A stretch of DNA of 64,000 bases from Apostichopus japonicus. Lineage: Eukaryota > Echinodermata > Holothuroidea > Aspidochirotida > Stichopodidae. The stretch is from the NCBI RefSeq assembly GCF_037975245.1, contig NC_092568.1:30437001-30501000 (forward strand). Reading direction: 5' to 3'. Numbering within the stretch: position 1 is the first letter of the stretch; each line of letters starts with the position of its first letter. The notes under the pieces are model-generated. The model was given only the letters and a program-made list of their open reading frames with translations, did no database searches and was not told the origin of the DNA. The translations under genes and the position numbers were made by a program. Below, one piece after another: positions 12,501-22,826 of this stretch.

Positions 12501-15500
12501 TATACATCTTATATCCTTATAAATAAAACATAACCTTATACAATTTTTATAGTCTTATCAAAGTTGTGATGCTATGGCCGGCTCCTCTTTTATACGTACC
12601 CATCAAACAAACTTACCCTGGTCCTTCCTAGGAAAAGCTGTCTGAACACCAGTACAATGCTAATGTGGCTATCACTGAAAGCCTAATAGGCCTAGGGGCC
12701 TAGGCCTATATATATATTTTTAAATGCACTAAGCCTACATTAAGTAGCCTTCAGAAATACAAGAATGTGTATACGTAATTATACAAAATACATGAAGGGC
12801 AATCAAACAAACTTATCATGGCCCTTGCTCTGAAAAGCTACCTGAACACCAGTACTGTCCTTAAATGGATGTTACAAAAACGAAGGCCTAATATAAATTA
12901 AATGCACTACGTAGAATTCAGCAGTACAGAATGTAATTAGCATGCAATACACTAACACCTCGCGTACCTAACTACAGAACAGAAAATTGTTCGCGAGGGT
13001 AGCCATTTTCGTATATCTAACATGTAGCTGTTATGAGTCATAGCCAATCTGCTACAAAACAGACTTGGGGGCGGGGCTTAATCATCAAAAACGGACCTTT
13101 TTACTAAAAGTAGGGGCGGCAGCTCAGTGTTGTTTTAAGAAAGAAAAATCATTTAAACATCAAATAAAGCAAATAAAAGCCATTAAATGTCATATACATG
13201 TAGTAAAATTCTTATTAATACCTACCTGTAAACAACAAATGAAAGTTTAAAATTTTAATAAAATATATAATACATAGGACCCTATCTTAGACGATACCAC
13301 TGTTGAAAGACAGTTCTATTCTATTCTCTTTCATAAAACATAAGTTTTGGAGCGTGTGCAAAACAGGTCTGCCAAAGTGTGTTTTCAGTCCAAATTGGCC
13401 CGATTTGGACATAAATCGGTGAAAAAGTCACAGAATGAGATACAATTCTGGAATAAAAAATAGTAACTTTTGTTGGTCTATATGATATATTCTTGCTCTG
13501 GAAATTCCAGAGAAAAAGAACTTTGTTTGAAGACGCTGAAAAATTTTTAAGAGAAGAGAAAGTCCCACTTACTGTTACAATATCTCTATACATGTAATGT
13601 ATTGAGATAAAAACAGAACAATCACACAGGCTCAACCATGTTCTACATTTCCAGCTACTGCATGCTTAGCAGTTTCCTGGTGCAAACACATTACAGATCC
13701 AGGAGTTTGACTGTTATGATTTTAATTTTGATAATTAAGTTTAATGGTAAAAGGTCATTATTTGGATACAGACTGCAACTTGATTAAAATAGGTACGGTA
13801 GTTGCATGCCATATAACATGTGCATGTTTAAATGCAGTACCGAGAGTGGTACAGACAACAATGGCAAATTCATATTACCTTGGTAAAATTGAGCCCAGGT
13901 TCACACAATATCCGATACCTGCTGTTCTAACTGATAACGAGGAATATCTGGCTAACAATATTCTTGCACTGTTTATGAACTATAATCTCTACCTTCGGCT
14001 GTTACAAAATGTGCTACACACTGTACTACACACATCGTAAAATTTTGAAAAACTGAACCACTGTGTTTGTAGGTCAACAGCATTAATTATGGAGACCAAA
14101 ATAATCCCAGAGCTGTGTGTCAACTGAAACATGAGTACAAAACCAACTTATACAATACTGCATTTTGCAAGATGCCTGTCACTGAAAATTAGAATACCTC
14201 CTTGTCTCACAATGTGGTTTTAAGTTGTGTACTCTTTCCATGCATCTTGAATTTTTTTTTTGACTATTTCTCTACATCCGTGAGAGAATTCTAATAACCA
14301 CAGGTAACCAAACAGTGACAGTTGGTACTCATGCAATCCACAGGTTAAAGTTAAGTTTCACATGCCAGAACTAGTATATTATTTTTAAACTCTGACCATG
14401 TGCCCACTTATAAAGACATGCTATAGATCTCAATACACTTTATGTCATTTTAAATCTTTTCTTCCAGGACTAATAGGTAGCCACCATTCATTTTTTGGTA
14501 CCGGAGCATTTTCGTTCCCAAGTCTTAAGACCCTCATTTTGCCTCGTGCAGTACTGTATATGCTGGTAGCTACATAGATTGTTTTGGACAGCTAGTGGTT
14601 GATGGAATTATGTATTGTATTTTTTAGATCCTCCTGCAAGCAGGAACTTGCGAAGAGGCCATCATTGGCTTATCAAAGCCGCAAGTTGACCGAAATGAGT
14701 CTCTTAGACTCATATTTAACGTCCATCATTATGAATTGTCAACAACTCTGTAACTGGAGGACATACATTAATCTGGAGTGACTTGAACTATCTGGAGTGA
14801 CTTGAATTATCTGGAGTGACTTGAATTATCTGGACTTTGAATTATCTGGACCATCAAATTATCTGGACCATATGAAGCCAGCTGAGCTGTGTGTTGACTG
14901 AAACAACAACACACCTCAACTCATGTTTAATAATAATGAGCATTAGTTGGTTTCAAGTTCAGAACAACCCACATATATTTTCAGTTCAAATAAAAAGATA
15001 TAATGAACATGCTGGGAAAAATATCATCACTACTCACATACTAGAAAGTCAAAGCAACTTCAAAATCTGCAAATATATGGTAACACAATACAATTTTTAC
15101 TTGCAACGAACACATACTACCTCAAGCTACAGACAACAGAGCTATTTTATTCATAGACTTGTTTAAAATAAACTTCAGTAGTATTTATATAAGAGGTGTG
15201 CAGACTTACCTTCACCACACTTATATCATGAAAGTATCTCAAACATAAAAGTCAATATCACATACAAAAATAACATATGGATACATCGCGTCAAGTTTCC
15301 TCCTTTTGCTTTTTTCAGCGAGAATGCGTAAGCCGTACAAAAATCAGGACAGTTGTAAATCCACTCACTCGTGATGTTTCTTGAACTGCAATTGCCTTCT
15401 GTCGTACTTCCAGATGGTGGTCATGTTCAGCTTCTCTGCAAACACCAAGTAATATTTATTCTCCATCTCCAAGGGAACGACCGACTGAGGGAAGTGGGTC

Positions 15501-18500
15501 CTGATAGACTGATGAATCTCAAACTGAGAACCTGCATTTGAAAACAAATGTCTCGTATGCGAGTAAAGATTTCATTATCCGGATATATAATGATGATACT
15601 GCACGTGACGGGGGGTTGATCTCTGGTTTATACGAAGAACGCAATCGACCAGTATCAACGCAACAGGCTCACAACAAGTCGAACCACCCGTTTCCTTCTA
15701 ACAACATTTATTTTTAAGATAGAAAGCCAACGTTTTTTGAAATGTCTTCCCTACTCATATCTGGGTGATATCAAAATAATTTTGCTGTGAGCCCTGGTTT
15801 CACACTTATACAGTATACTTATGCAAGTTACAATGTTTCTAACTGGAACCCTCTAGCACAAAAAAAAAACCTGGCTATGAAGTATGGGTATCGATACCAA
15901 CTTTAAGGCTGGATCGTTCAGTTGCTAGATCGCTAGATGGCAGGGCTTTTCACCCTCTGAGGTCACTGCTTTGAAACTGTTTTAGACACGTATTGATTCG
16001 CTCTATCCCAGTCAGTTTCGAGATATATATGTCATCCCCCCTCACCCAAAGATGAAGAGAGGCTTACGTTTTACGTTCCATTTGTAGAGGACAGACCTGA
16101 CCCAGCCAAGGTAGGTGTCGTTGGCACATCTTGCCAGAATGAAGTACAGATCAGTATCAAGAACGAAGGCACTTGTGTCTGTCACATCCATAAGACTGAT
16201 TGTCTGGTTCAACTGGCAAAAATAAATTGACACAATTTGTGTATCAGTTTTCAAAACAAAATTGAACAAAAAAAAACCAGATGTAAATTCTAAGAGATAA
16301 ACAGCTAGAGCTATGTAAGGCAATAAAAATTTGTTTCTTCACAACATTTAAAATGAAACTTGTGACATTTTAGTCTCTTGACACAACATAACTAACGACA
16401 TTCATTTCCATGGTGTCATGCTGATTTAGGGGGGCTGTAACGGCAAGTCGTTACAGCCCCCCTAAATCAAATTGGGCCCCTACGCCTATGTTCATCACAG
16501 AAAAGGTAGGTGCAGTTACACACATTACTGGCATTACCTGTGTACCCTCAAGTTCTCCCTCACCTCCAAAGACATGATCTTCATTTACCATCATTAGAAA
16601 CTGTTTCTAATCAGTTGTGGATGTTCATAGTTGGCTTTTATGAAAATTTAGATTTGGAAAAAGGACCTTAGATGAAAGCTATCTATTTCTTTGTATATGC
16701 ATTAAAGCAATAGACATAGTGTGTATTGAGATTATGTCATCTATCTACTGTACCTTAATTACTTGTAAACCCTCTGTTCGGCTACGTACGTTCTACAGGT
16801 TATGGTACAAAACGAGAGTGTACAAGTGTCTACGACAATGTTTAACTCTTCCATGATGGACTAGTTGATGTATTTGAAGTTTTTTACTCATTTCAGTTAA
16901 AGAAAACAAAGTTTACTTATATGTCTTCTGCTTATATGGATATTTGAGTGGATGACGACATTGTTACTTATTATGGAATGAAATATTTCCACACTATTAG
17001 TTAAAAACCTCATTCTCAATATCATGTCCCTAACTCAAGATATGGTTGATTAGAATGCATGAAAGTGATTTCACTGTCTAAACCTTTGATTCTCCCCTGG
17101 GACTGATCACAGTTGGTGGTCTCCAAATGTTCTTTAAAAGTTTGAATTTTCTATCATAATCTCCTTGTTACTTTATTCTTGAAACCCCTGATACATTTGA
17201 ATTGCCTGCTGCCCTGTCCAGGTTCTCTATATCTAGAATTTTATCAAAATGCAACAGTTTTGTAGGAATATTATTTTCCTCTGTGAACAAGTAAGTTAAA
17301 CATTACAAAAATAGACGATCACATTTTCAGCTGAATTTGAGATGATGATGTCATTTCACACTGTTGTTGCCAGGAGCATTCACAAAAATACCCACCAAAT
17401 TTACAAAAATGCATGATCATCGCCATAGAAATTGCTAAGAGGATGTGACTTGGACCTATTTAGATGCAGAAAATGTCCAGAATGTTATAAAAGCATTCCA
17501 CTTCTGCTACTGGAATATCCTCAAGATCTCTGTAGGAGTGTTAGCTCAGTGGTTAACGCTGGTGTCTTTCAATCATAAGGTCCCAAGTTTGAGTCACTTC
17601 AAGATTAATGTATGTCGTCCAGTTACAGAGTTGTTGACAATTCGTAATCATGGATGTTAAATATGAATCTAAGAGACTGACTTTGGTCAGCTTGCGGCTT
17701 TGATAAGCCAATGATGGCTTCTTCCCGAGTTCCTGCTTGCAGGAGGATCTAAAATACATACATCTCCAACTGTACCACCAGTTCTCACCTCCAAAGAGTA
17801 ATTTCCGCTGTTCTGAATCTCTTGGAAGCAGTAGAGTTGTATTTCTGTCCTTGTGTACAGAGCAATGATCATGATATTATATCTATCGATGGGTTGAGTT
17901 CTGGAAGGCAACCCGAAAATCTTGACATGTTCTACTTCAACTGGAGTGAATAAAGATAGTGAAGGATAGTGGACTTTGAGTGAACGAAGGCAAATCGTCG
18001 AGAAAATGAACTACAGGTAATGCACGATCACGATATGAATTATTCTTCACAATGATGACGAGGGTTTAAATAATCATCTGCCTAAGTTGGAAGGGAGGAT
18101 TCATAACATGTAAATCATATGTAATCAAGAATAATCCTTCCAACTTTTTTAATAATGTATATAAGTTGGTCTGGATATTGATGTTAACTTTTGGGTTTCC
18201 TTTTAACCTCTTGGTACTTCTAAAAAAATTCAGATATATTGTTTTCTGGCCTTAGAAAGACGATTGGGTGTTTGAGTTAGTGACTGATGGATTAAAAAGA
18301 TATTTATATCTTATCAAAGTTGAATTTTACAGTTTTATCCATGGTACTACTAACTATGGGAACAATGGAAGACAATACTTTGTGGCTATGGCAAAATCAT
18401 TGTCAAATATAATTACCAAATTCAATCACCTTAAACCTAACTTTACCATAGGAGCCATCTGGCAATAAACCTGATATTTTTTCAGGAGGATAGTTACTTT

Positions 18501-21500
18501 TTCAACTTATAAACATTTAGCTATAGTGCTTGTTTCGGGGAGGGGGGGGGGAGGTGATGAACTAACAATGAATATGAAAAAATTGAATTTTGCTAGTTAA
18601 GGAAAGTGTTCAGGAAAGAAATCCCTCAGAATTGACTAATTCCTTCTTAAATTCTTTGTGAGTGAAAACAGACATGGTGGTGCAATAGTGGTTTCAAAAT
18701 ATTTGGTAAGGTGGCATTCGAAACTGACAGTTGCTGTTAATGATGTGGGTACATTACAAATGAGGTAAATCACTTCACTTTAATGCATGTTAAAACCAGG
18801 GGTGCGAACAACCTTTTAGTTATGGAGGGGCGCCTTAGATGTGAAGTCTTCGTGTCGGACAGGTATCTGGGGAGGGGGTTCTCTTTCAGTTTGAGAAATT
18901 TAGGTTCAATGAAATGGTGCTTATATGCAAATTGGTGATACATTTTGCAACTATTGAAACAATGTAGACCCTTTGTTAAGGTTGTCTAGTACTATAAATA
19001 CATATTATGTTAATTTATGTACGTTATATTTTTATTATTCTGTCCATCAGTGGTGCATGGAGGAGGGGTGGGGTTGGTTTGAACCCCCCCACCCCAAGAA
19101 ATATACATGGTTGCATCCCCGGTTAAAGTTACTGAGCAAATTGGTACCGTAAATAACAGTTAAAAGTAGCATTTAGTTTTTATAAAAAGTTCAAATGAAT
19201 ATTAAAAATTACCTGCAACACTGGCAACTGATGTCAGAAATTCTGCTTCAAATGGATCTTGGTCAATATCGAACATATACACATGAAAATAACCCGAGTC
19301 AACATTGTAGGTGACCAAAAAGTCCTCATTTTTGTATTCAAAATATTCCCAGAAGGCTAACGTGTGCCTCACCTCCCTGGATGGCATGTACTGGAAACCA
19401 AGAATCTCGACCGCTGCAACGAAAAAGAAAAGAAAACGCCACATACAGTATGCCATAATTGACAGTCATACAATCTAGTTTCTTATGATACCCCAGAATT
19501 CAGAGATATTGTCTTCATGATCATAAATTGTTTTGTAAGGTGTCAGACCTGTGCCAGACCCACCAAATAAACAGACAAAGGCAGTGGAAGAAGGTTCAAA
19601 TCGAGATGAGGGAAAAGATTTTTTTAGACAAAAATAAGGGTACCTCTTCATTACACAAATAGAAACAAGTACAGTACATTTATGAGAGAAAAAAAAGACA
19701 CTTGGAATTATAAAAAAAAGACTCCCCCCCCCCTCCCTCCTCAGCATTGGTGCTTCTGTGTAAATATGTTCTTTGCAAGTTGTAAATACTGTAGTATGAC
19801 AACAAAACATTGATTACTTTACATACTTCTGAAAACTCTATTACTTTGCATATTAAGTGAATATAGGTTTATATTCACCAGTTTCCATGGAAGAAACATT
19901 TGTTTACATTCCTGTGGTAAAGTATGCTAAAGTGGTGGAAGTGGAGAGAATGCAGTGGACTAAGGCTGTTAATGAAATATAAGGTTATCTCATGTAAAAA
20001 AAAAAATGGAAAAATGTTTGATGCACAGTAGGACAGATGTAAACCAACCAAACCGAAAAGTGAAACCTTTACAAAGAGAATTAGTTGCTTTGCCAGTGTG
20101 CAACTATGACTTCAAGTTCACTTTTGGTAGAATATCACATAACTTCAACTGTCAATATTTAAAAAACGGTACCTAGGAATTGAATGCAAATTTCACCAGA
20201 ATGCTAAGATTATGTTCCTCTTTAAAGCAGCATTTTGCGTTTTGTCGCCGTTTTCCACTTTTTTGACAAGTCCATCAAGTTCTTTACATATATGAATCAC
20301 AAAACAGCAAACTAAGATATTAGCCAAGTTTTTTCCCTGCCAAAAGCTTTAATTGGCGAGTAATTAAGGACATTTGCAGATAATGAGAAAAGTGTCCTCC
20401 AACCAAATGCAAATTTAATATTAATCACATACAGTTCCCCAACCCACTAGTTTAAATTCAACCAATCAGAGATGCAGGTTTAGTTATGAGCCGTTGCTAA
20501 AAATATATTCAAAACGTCTACCAGCGAGCTGGACTCTAACAGCTCCCTGGTACGACTGCCATAGACAATCTACACAATCAAGCATGGTGTTGTATTACGT
20601 ATTGACCAATGACGTTCATAGCCTTTAAATTATCATATTATGGGCGAGGTTTATTAGGATCCCAACGGAAAATATGAGATACGGAAAGTTGAAAGTTGAA
20701 AATTTTTCAACTGTTATATATGCAACCATTTGAAGTAAGATTTGAATAGATAAGCTAGTTATGTATGTCGTTATGGCCTCGTGGAATCAGCGAGGTTGAG
20801 AAAAACCATAGAAAAGGACACAAAATGCTGCTTTAACATATTAAAAAGAAATTTTGACCTGGACCATTCTTTTAAAGTGTCTGTTATAGAAATGGTGGTT
20901 ATCATTTGATAGGGTCGGTGTATATTGTTTCAACTGAGCTCAAGTCTGTGCTTGGGTTTGTAACATGAAAACTACAAATCAAAAGCTCCAATGTAGTGTT
21001 GGGAAAAAATTAATTTGGCTGAAATTATTATTGTTCATATACAAGAGTTGACATTTTCCAGAAATTCATCAACCAGTACCACATGTTTTCAAGAAGCTTC
21101 ACTGATGGAAATTTGTGTATTAGAAACTTGCTCTTGGTAGTTTGCAATTTGTTAAGCAAAAAATTTTCATTAGAAGAGTGACTCCAATATGGTTATGAAT
21201 GTTTCATTCTTCAACAAACTGCAATGGGTAGGGGGGTATTAGAATCAGCCACAGACAGCTTAAGTTTAGAGACCTAAGGATCAGGAAACCTTACAGTACT
21301 TATTTGAGACCCTATCCGTGTTAGATCATGGATGAACACTGGCTTATTTCAAGCCTTCTCTTTCTCAGAGGATGAGGCAGGGGTGTGAATTTGCTCCCAT
21401 TCCTGCTTCCGGGACCACCATTTAACGTCGCAATCCAATGGACCAGAGTGTTTGGCCCAGCATCTGACCACTTTCTCAAATACTAAAGTAGGCAAAGGCA

Positions 21501-22826
21501 TCCCATTCGACATCACTTAAAGGGTGGGAAGACTCGCGCACAAAGAAACGTCTCATGCCGGTAATCTGACCTAGTTTCAAATGAGGTGTAACAGAAGTGT
21601 TAGACACCACCATCGATCCCAGAAAATACACACACAGCTTGCTACCGTCGGTAATTAGACACTAGTGTATAGTCGATACATACAGCTATGGTCAATACCC
21701 ACAACACAGTGTACATAGCAGCGTGGACATCTCAGGTCTAGATGAAAGATAACAAGGTATCACGTTTCATTACTGTCTGCATTTTGTAGCGATAAGCAGA
21801 AAACTTCACATGCAGGTAACACAAAGTAAACCGTTTCAGAGCGCAGCACACGGTTTGGGGCGAGTCTTCAATGCCTTTAACATGTACAACATAGTTGGTA
21901 ATTAACACTGTGTAATAAAAGAGTGAAAGAAAGGATCAACTTTATATTTTTTTGCAACTTACATTCTCTGTTGCCTACACTTGTCTGAGGTACAAATCCA
22001 TGCCTTAAGTTAGCTGGATCTGGTATTTCATCTCTCTTTATTCTCTGGGATCTGCTTTCTTTAAGGCTATAATAAGAAAGGAAGATTGAAATAACACAAT
22101 ATATATATTATAAGTAAACTAAGATCTACCGTACTTTACACTGTATCGATTCTTTTTCAACCAAACAAACCACAAACAGTGTGATAGCCACAGAAAGAGG
22201 TATTTCTTGCGTGAGTGAATTTGTTGAGAAGTGGAATATAAATGAAAAGCAATCAACTACTACCAGCATTAACTATATACTCAAGGGCGTAGGAACCGGG
22301 GGGGCTGGGGGGGCGCCAGCCCCCCCAGTGAAAAATGTGGAGGGGCGGAAGTATCATTCCGCCCCCCCAAGTCAAAAAACCCCTTTTTCATTTCCAAATG
22401 AGAAAAAAAATCTCATTTGGAACACCAAATTGCATCTAAGGCCAGGTGAAAATACAAAATTTAGTTTACAAAATGGAGTGGGTGTTGAAGTGTGCTATAT
22501 TGCACCAAATTGCATCTGAGGCCACCTGCAAATGCAAAAAAATCCAAAGGGGAGGGGGACACCCCCTCCCCTTAGACCCCTCCCCCAGGCCGGCCATCAG
22601 TCTTCAGCCCCCCCACTCAAAAGTAACTTCCTACGCCACTGTATATACTGTATATATATACTCACTTGTGTAATTTTTCTTTCAATTCCAGTACAATAGT
22701 ATCTAAATGTACATTCAATGAATTCAACTCTCTTTGGAGTAACTGGTCATCTGCACTCAAACTTTCACCATTCAGCCCTTGAGCAAGCCCCATGAGGAGG
22801 AGAAGGCTTGCAGAAAAACAGATCAT
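582..22826 (-). CDS. Secreted EAR/EPTP beta-propeller protein with long series of NGVDLS-type repeats (3' end beyond window)
   Basis: I assembled 19 coding exons whose splice phases all agree: 22666-22826, 21963-22066, 19213-19413, 17789-17940, 16068-16212, 15369-15531, 10770-10879, 9706-9888, 8826-9010, 8112-8268, 7472-7582, 6512-6659, 5619-5773, 4539-4664, 3924-4052, 3385-3506, 1923-2028, 1311-1427 and 582-728. They give about 907 residues, and the last exon ends at a donor, so the gene continues past position 1. The ATG at 22826 sits directly after an acceptor-like TTTCTCTACAG, so an upstream non-coding exon is likely. Residues 1-20 (MICFSASLLLLMGLAQGLNG) form a signal peptide. A short helical stretch ends in a furin-type site (QRIKR, residues 61-65). 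Residues ~89-450 carry seven EAR/EPTP repeats, followed by RQQRRR (458-463) and then ten exons of NGVDLS-type repeats. EAR repeats are known from LGI1, TSPEAR and ADGRV1 as ligand-binding propellers. The ligand here is unknown. The acceptor of exon 3924-4052 could instead be at 4034, also in phase. Confidence 0.85.
6106..6473. mobile_element. hAT-type non-autonomous element (MITE) with 8-bp TSD
   Basis: The 368-bp element begins CAGGGGTGGG and ends CCCATCCCTG, imperfect terminal inverted repeats of the CAGGGGTGGGCAA type common in hAT transposons. It is flanked by identical 8-bp copies of CCCTAGGG at 6098-6105 and 6474-6481. An 8-bp target duplication is diagnostic for hAT. There is no transposase coding capacity. 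It lies in an intron between exons 5619-5773 and 6512-6659. Confidence 0.85.
6885..7098 (+). mobile_element. SINE family A, diverged copy
   Basis: A tRNA B-box-like segment (GTTCCGGGTTCGA, near 6946) is followed by a body (GAGCAATCGACTGTTTCCC) and then a conserved tail with CCCACATTTGTTGTCTCTTAA and GCGTCGTAAAAATAA. The tail and body match the better copies at 44768-45059 and 55711-55886. The A-box part of the head is eroded. The element is intronic to the EAR gene, in the opposite orientation. Confidence 0.6.
7758..7874. repeat. 17-bp minisatellite, about 7 units
   Basis: Near-perfect tandem units of TGGTGGAGGAAGCTGAT lie in the intron between exons 7472-7582 and 8112-8268. One unit carries a T-to-A change (GCAGAT). 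Open frames through it are by-products of the repeat. Confidence 0.9.
9409..9471. repeat. 31-bp direct duplication
   Basis: Two adjacent copies share TGTACAT followed by AACCTAGGCTGGA and CTCAAAGAG with few differences. They lie in the intron between exons 8826-9010 and 9706-9888. No function is suggested. Confidence 0.7.
10943..11307. mobile_element. TIR element with CATAGGCGTA(G)GAG ends
   Basis: The left end reads ATCATAGGCGTAAGAGG and the right end is its near inverted copy, CTCCTACGCCTATGAT. The interior carries a poly-C run and a segment related to 59812-60095 (TTTTTCGGGCAAGTCG near the right end). No transposase is visible and the target duplication is unclear. It sits just upstream, in minus-strand terms, of EAR exon 10770-10879. 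Confidence 0.65.
12598..12912. repeat. Diverged tandem duplication, period about 200 bp
   Basis: Two copies share ATCAAACAAACTTA, then AAAAGCT followed by CTGAACACCAGTAC, then a GGCCTA and AAATGCACTA block (about 12600-12735 and 12799-12912). This is intronic DNA with no coding potential. Confidence 0.6.
14187..14580 (+). pseudogene. Decayed duplicate of ACTR10 exon 5 and its flanking introns
   Basis: This segment is a diverged direct copy of 28287-28680, which holds ACTR10 exon 5. Shared landmarks, in order, are CTAC/ATC at the acceptor, CAAACAGTGACAGTTGG, CATGCCAGAA, a long run around ATTATTTTTAAACTCTGACC and CACTTATAAAGACATGCTAT, and GCAGTACTGTAT. In the copy the exon is mutated and the donor GTAAG is changed to GTTAA. 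The branch-point-like TTTAAC upstream of the acceptor is lost. It lies in the intron of the minus-strand EAR gene between exons 10770-10879 and 15369-15531, so it cannot encode ACTR10. It looks like a local duplicative insertion of about 0.4 kb. Confidence 0.85.
14626..14785 (-). mobile_element. SINE family B, 5'-truncated copy
   Basis: Reverse-oriented copy of the element at 17531-17757. Both share GATCCTCCTGCAAGCAGGAA, a segment around GGCTTATCAAAGCCGCAAG, AGTCTCTTAGATTCATATTTA-like sequence and TTGTCAACAACTCTGTAACTGG. The tRNA-like head is missing. Simple repeats of the type ATCTGGAGTGACTTGAATT follow at 14775-14870. Confidence 0.75.
16422..16469. repeat. 48-bp hairpin: perfect 21-bp inverted repeat with 6-nt loop
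   Basis: The left arm TGATTTAGGGGGGCTGTAACG is followed by loop GCAAGT and the exact inverted arm. The right flank (AAATTGGGCCCCTACGCC) matches the terminal part of the TIR element at 10943-11307. It is therefore probably a truncated, folded remnant of that family. Confidence 0.8.
17531..17757 (+). mobile_element. SINE family B with tRNA-like head
   Basis: The head GTTAGCTCAGTGGTTAACGC is an excellent Pol III A-box, and GGTCCCAAGTTTGAGTC follows as a diverged B-box, so the first ~75 bp look tRNA-derived. The body ends in CTGCTTGCAGGAGGATC. A second copy in reverse orientation lies at 14626-14785. This copy stops only about 30 bp from EAR exon 17789-17940, on its donor side. Confidence 0.8.
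18797..19121. mobile_element. hAT-like MITE with imperfect 8-bp TSD
   Basis: The left end CAGGGGTGCGAACAACC and the right end GGTTGCATCCCCG are inverted. The flanking octamers GTTAAAAC (18789-18796) and GTTAAAGT (19122-19129) match at six of eight positions, which fits an old hAT insertion. It is non-coding and ends about 90 bp from EAR exon 19213-19413. Confidence 0.65.
20095..20875 (+). repeat. Interspersed repeat (host of a nested MITE); paralogue at 61745-61945
   Basis: The flanks 20095-20221 and 20836-20875 align with 61745-61945. Shared landmarks are GTGTGCAACTATGAC, CTTCAAGTTCACTTTTGGTA, GGAATTGAATGCAAATTT, AGATTATGTTCCT and AACATATTAAAAAG. This copy is interrupted by the element at 20222-20835 and the other is not. 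Confidence 0.8.
20222..20835. mobile_element. MITE with AAAGCAGCATTTTGYGT terminal inverted repeats at a TTAA-like target
   Basis: The left end is TTTAAAGCAGCATTTTGCGT and the right end is CACAAAATGCTGCTTTAA. It interrupts a repeat whose unoccupied paralogue reads CCTTTGTAACATATT at the corresponding site. TTTAA at both edges suggests a TTAA-type (piggyBac-like) target duplication. About 610 bp with no transposase. A lone end (GCAAAATGCTGCTTTA) also occurs at about 51899-51914. Confidence 0.75.
22284..22640. mobile_element. TIR element with GGCGTAGGAA ends
   Basis: The left end GGGCGTAGGAACC and the right end CTTCCTACGCC form inverted termini around a G/C-rich interior with poly-G and poly-C tracts. 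Short open frames inside are by-products. It lies in the intron between EAR exons 1 and 2, only about 26 bp from exon 22666-22826. Confidence 0.55.

Larger units (their letters stand above)
8826..19413 (-). other. Seven EAR/EPTP repeat exons (one full beta-propeller)
   Basis: The exons 19213-19413, 17789-17940, 16068-16212, 15369-15531, 10770-10879, 9706-9888 and 8826-9010 each encode one EAR-like blade. The blade pattern is a hydrophobic strand with E/F residues, then a strand such as KYYLVFAE or SYIILTN, then a strand ending in an aromatic such as VLYKWN, TIWKY or HIFKWNG. Exons 19213, 17789 and 8826 are more diverged but keep the strand spacing. In LGI and related proteins, EAR repeats close into a seven-bladed propeller. 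A count of exactly seven here suggests that a complete propeller is encoded. The roughly one-exon-per-blade layout suggests the domain grew by exon duplication. The propeller fold itself is inferred from the family. Confidence 0.75.

Noticed and set aside
14626-17759. Two matching open frames (60 and 68 aa with SSCKQEL and SLAYQSRKLT) as a conserved small protein
   Set aside because: Both lie inside copies of SINE family B in opposite genomic orientation. The similarity is that of the repeat DNA.
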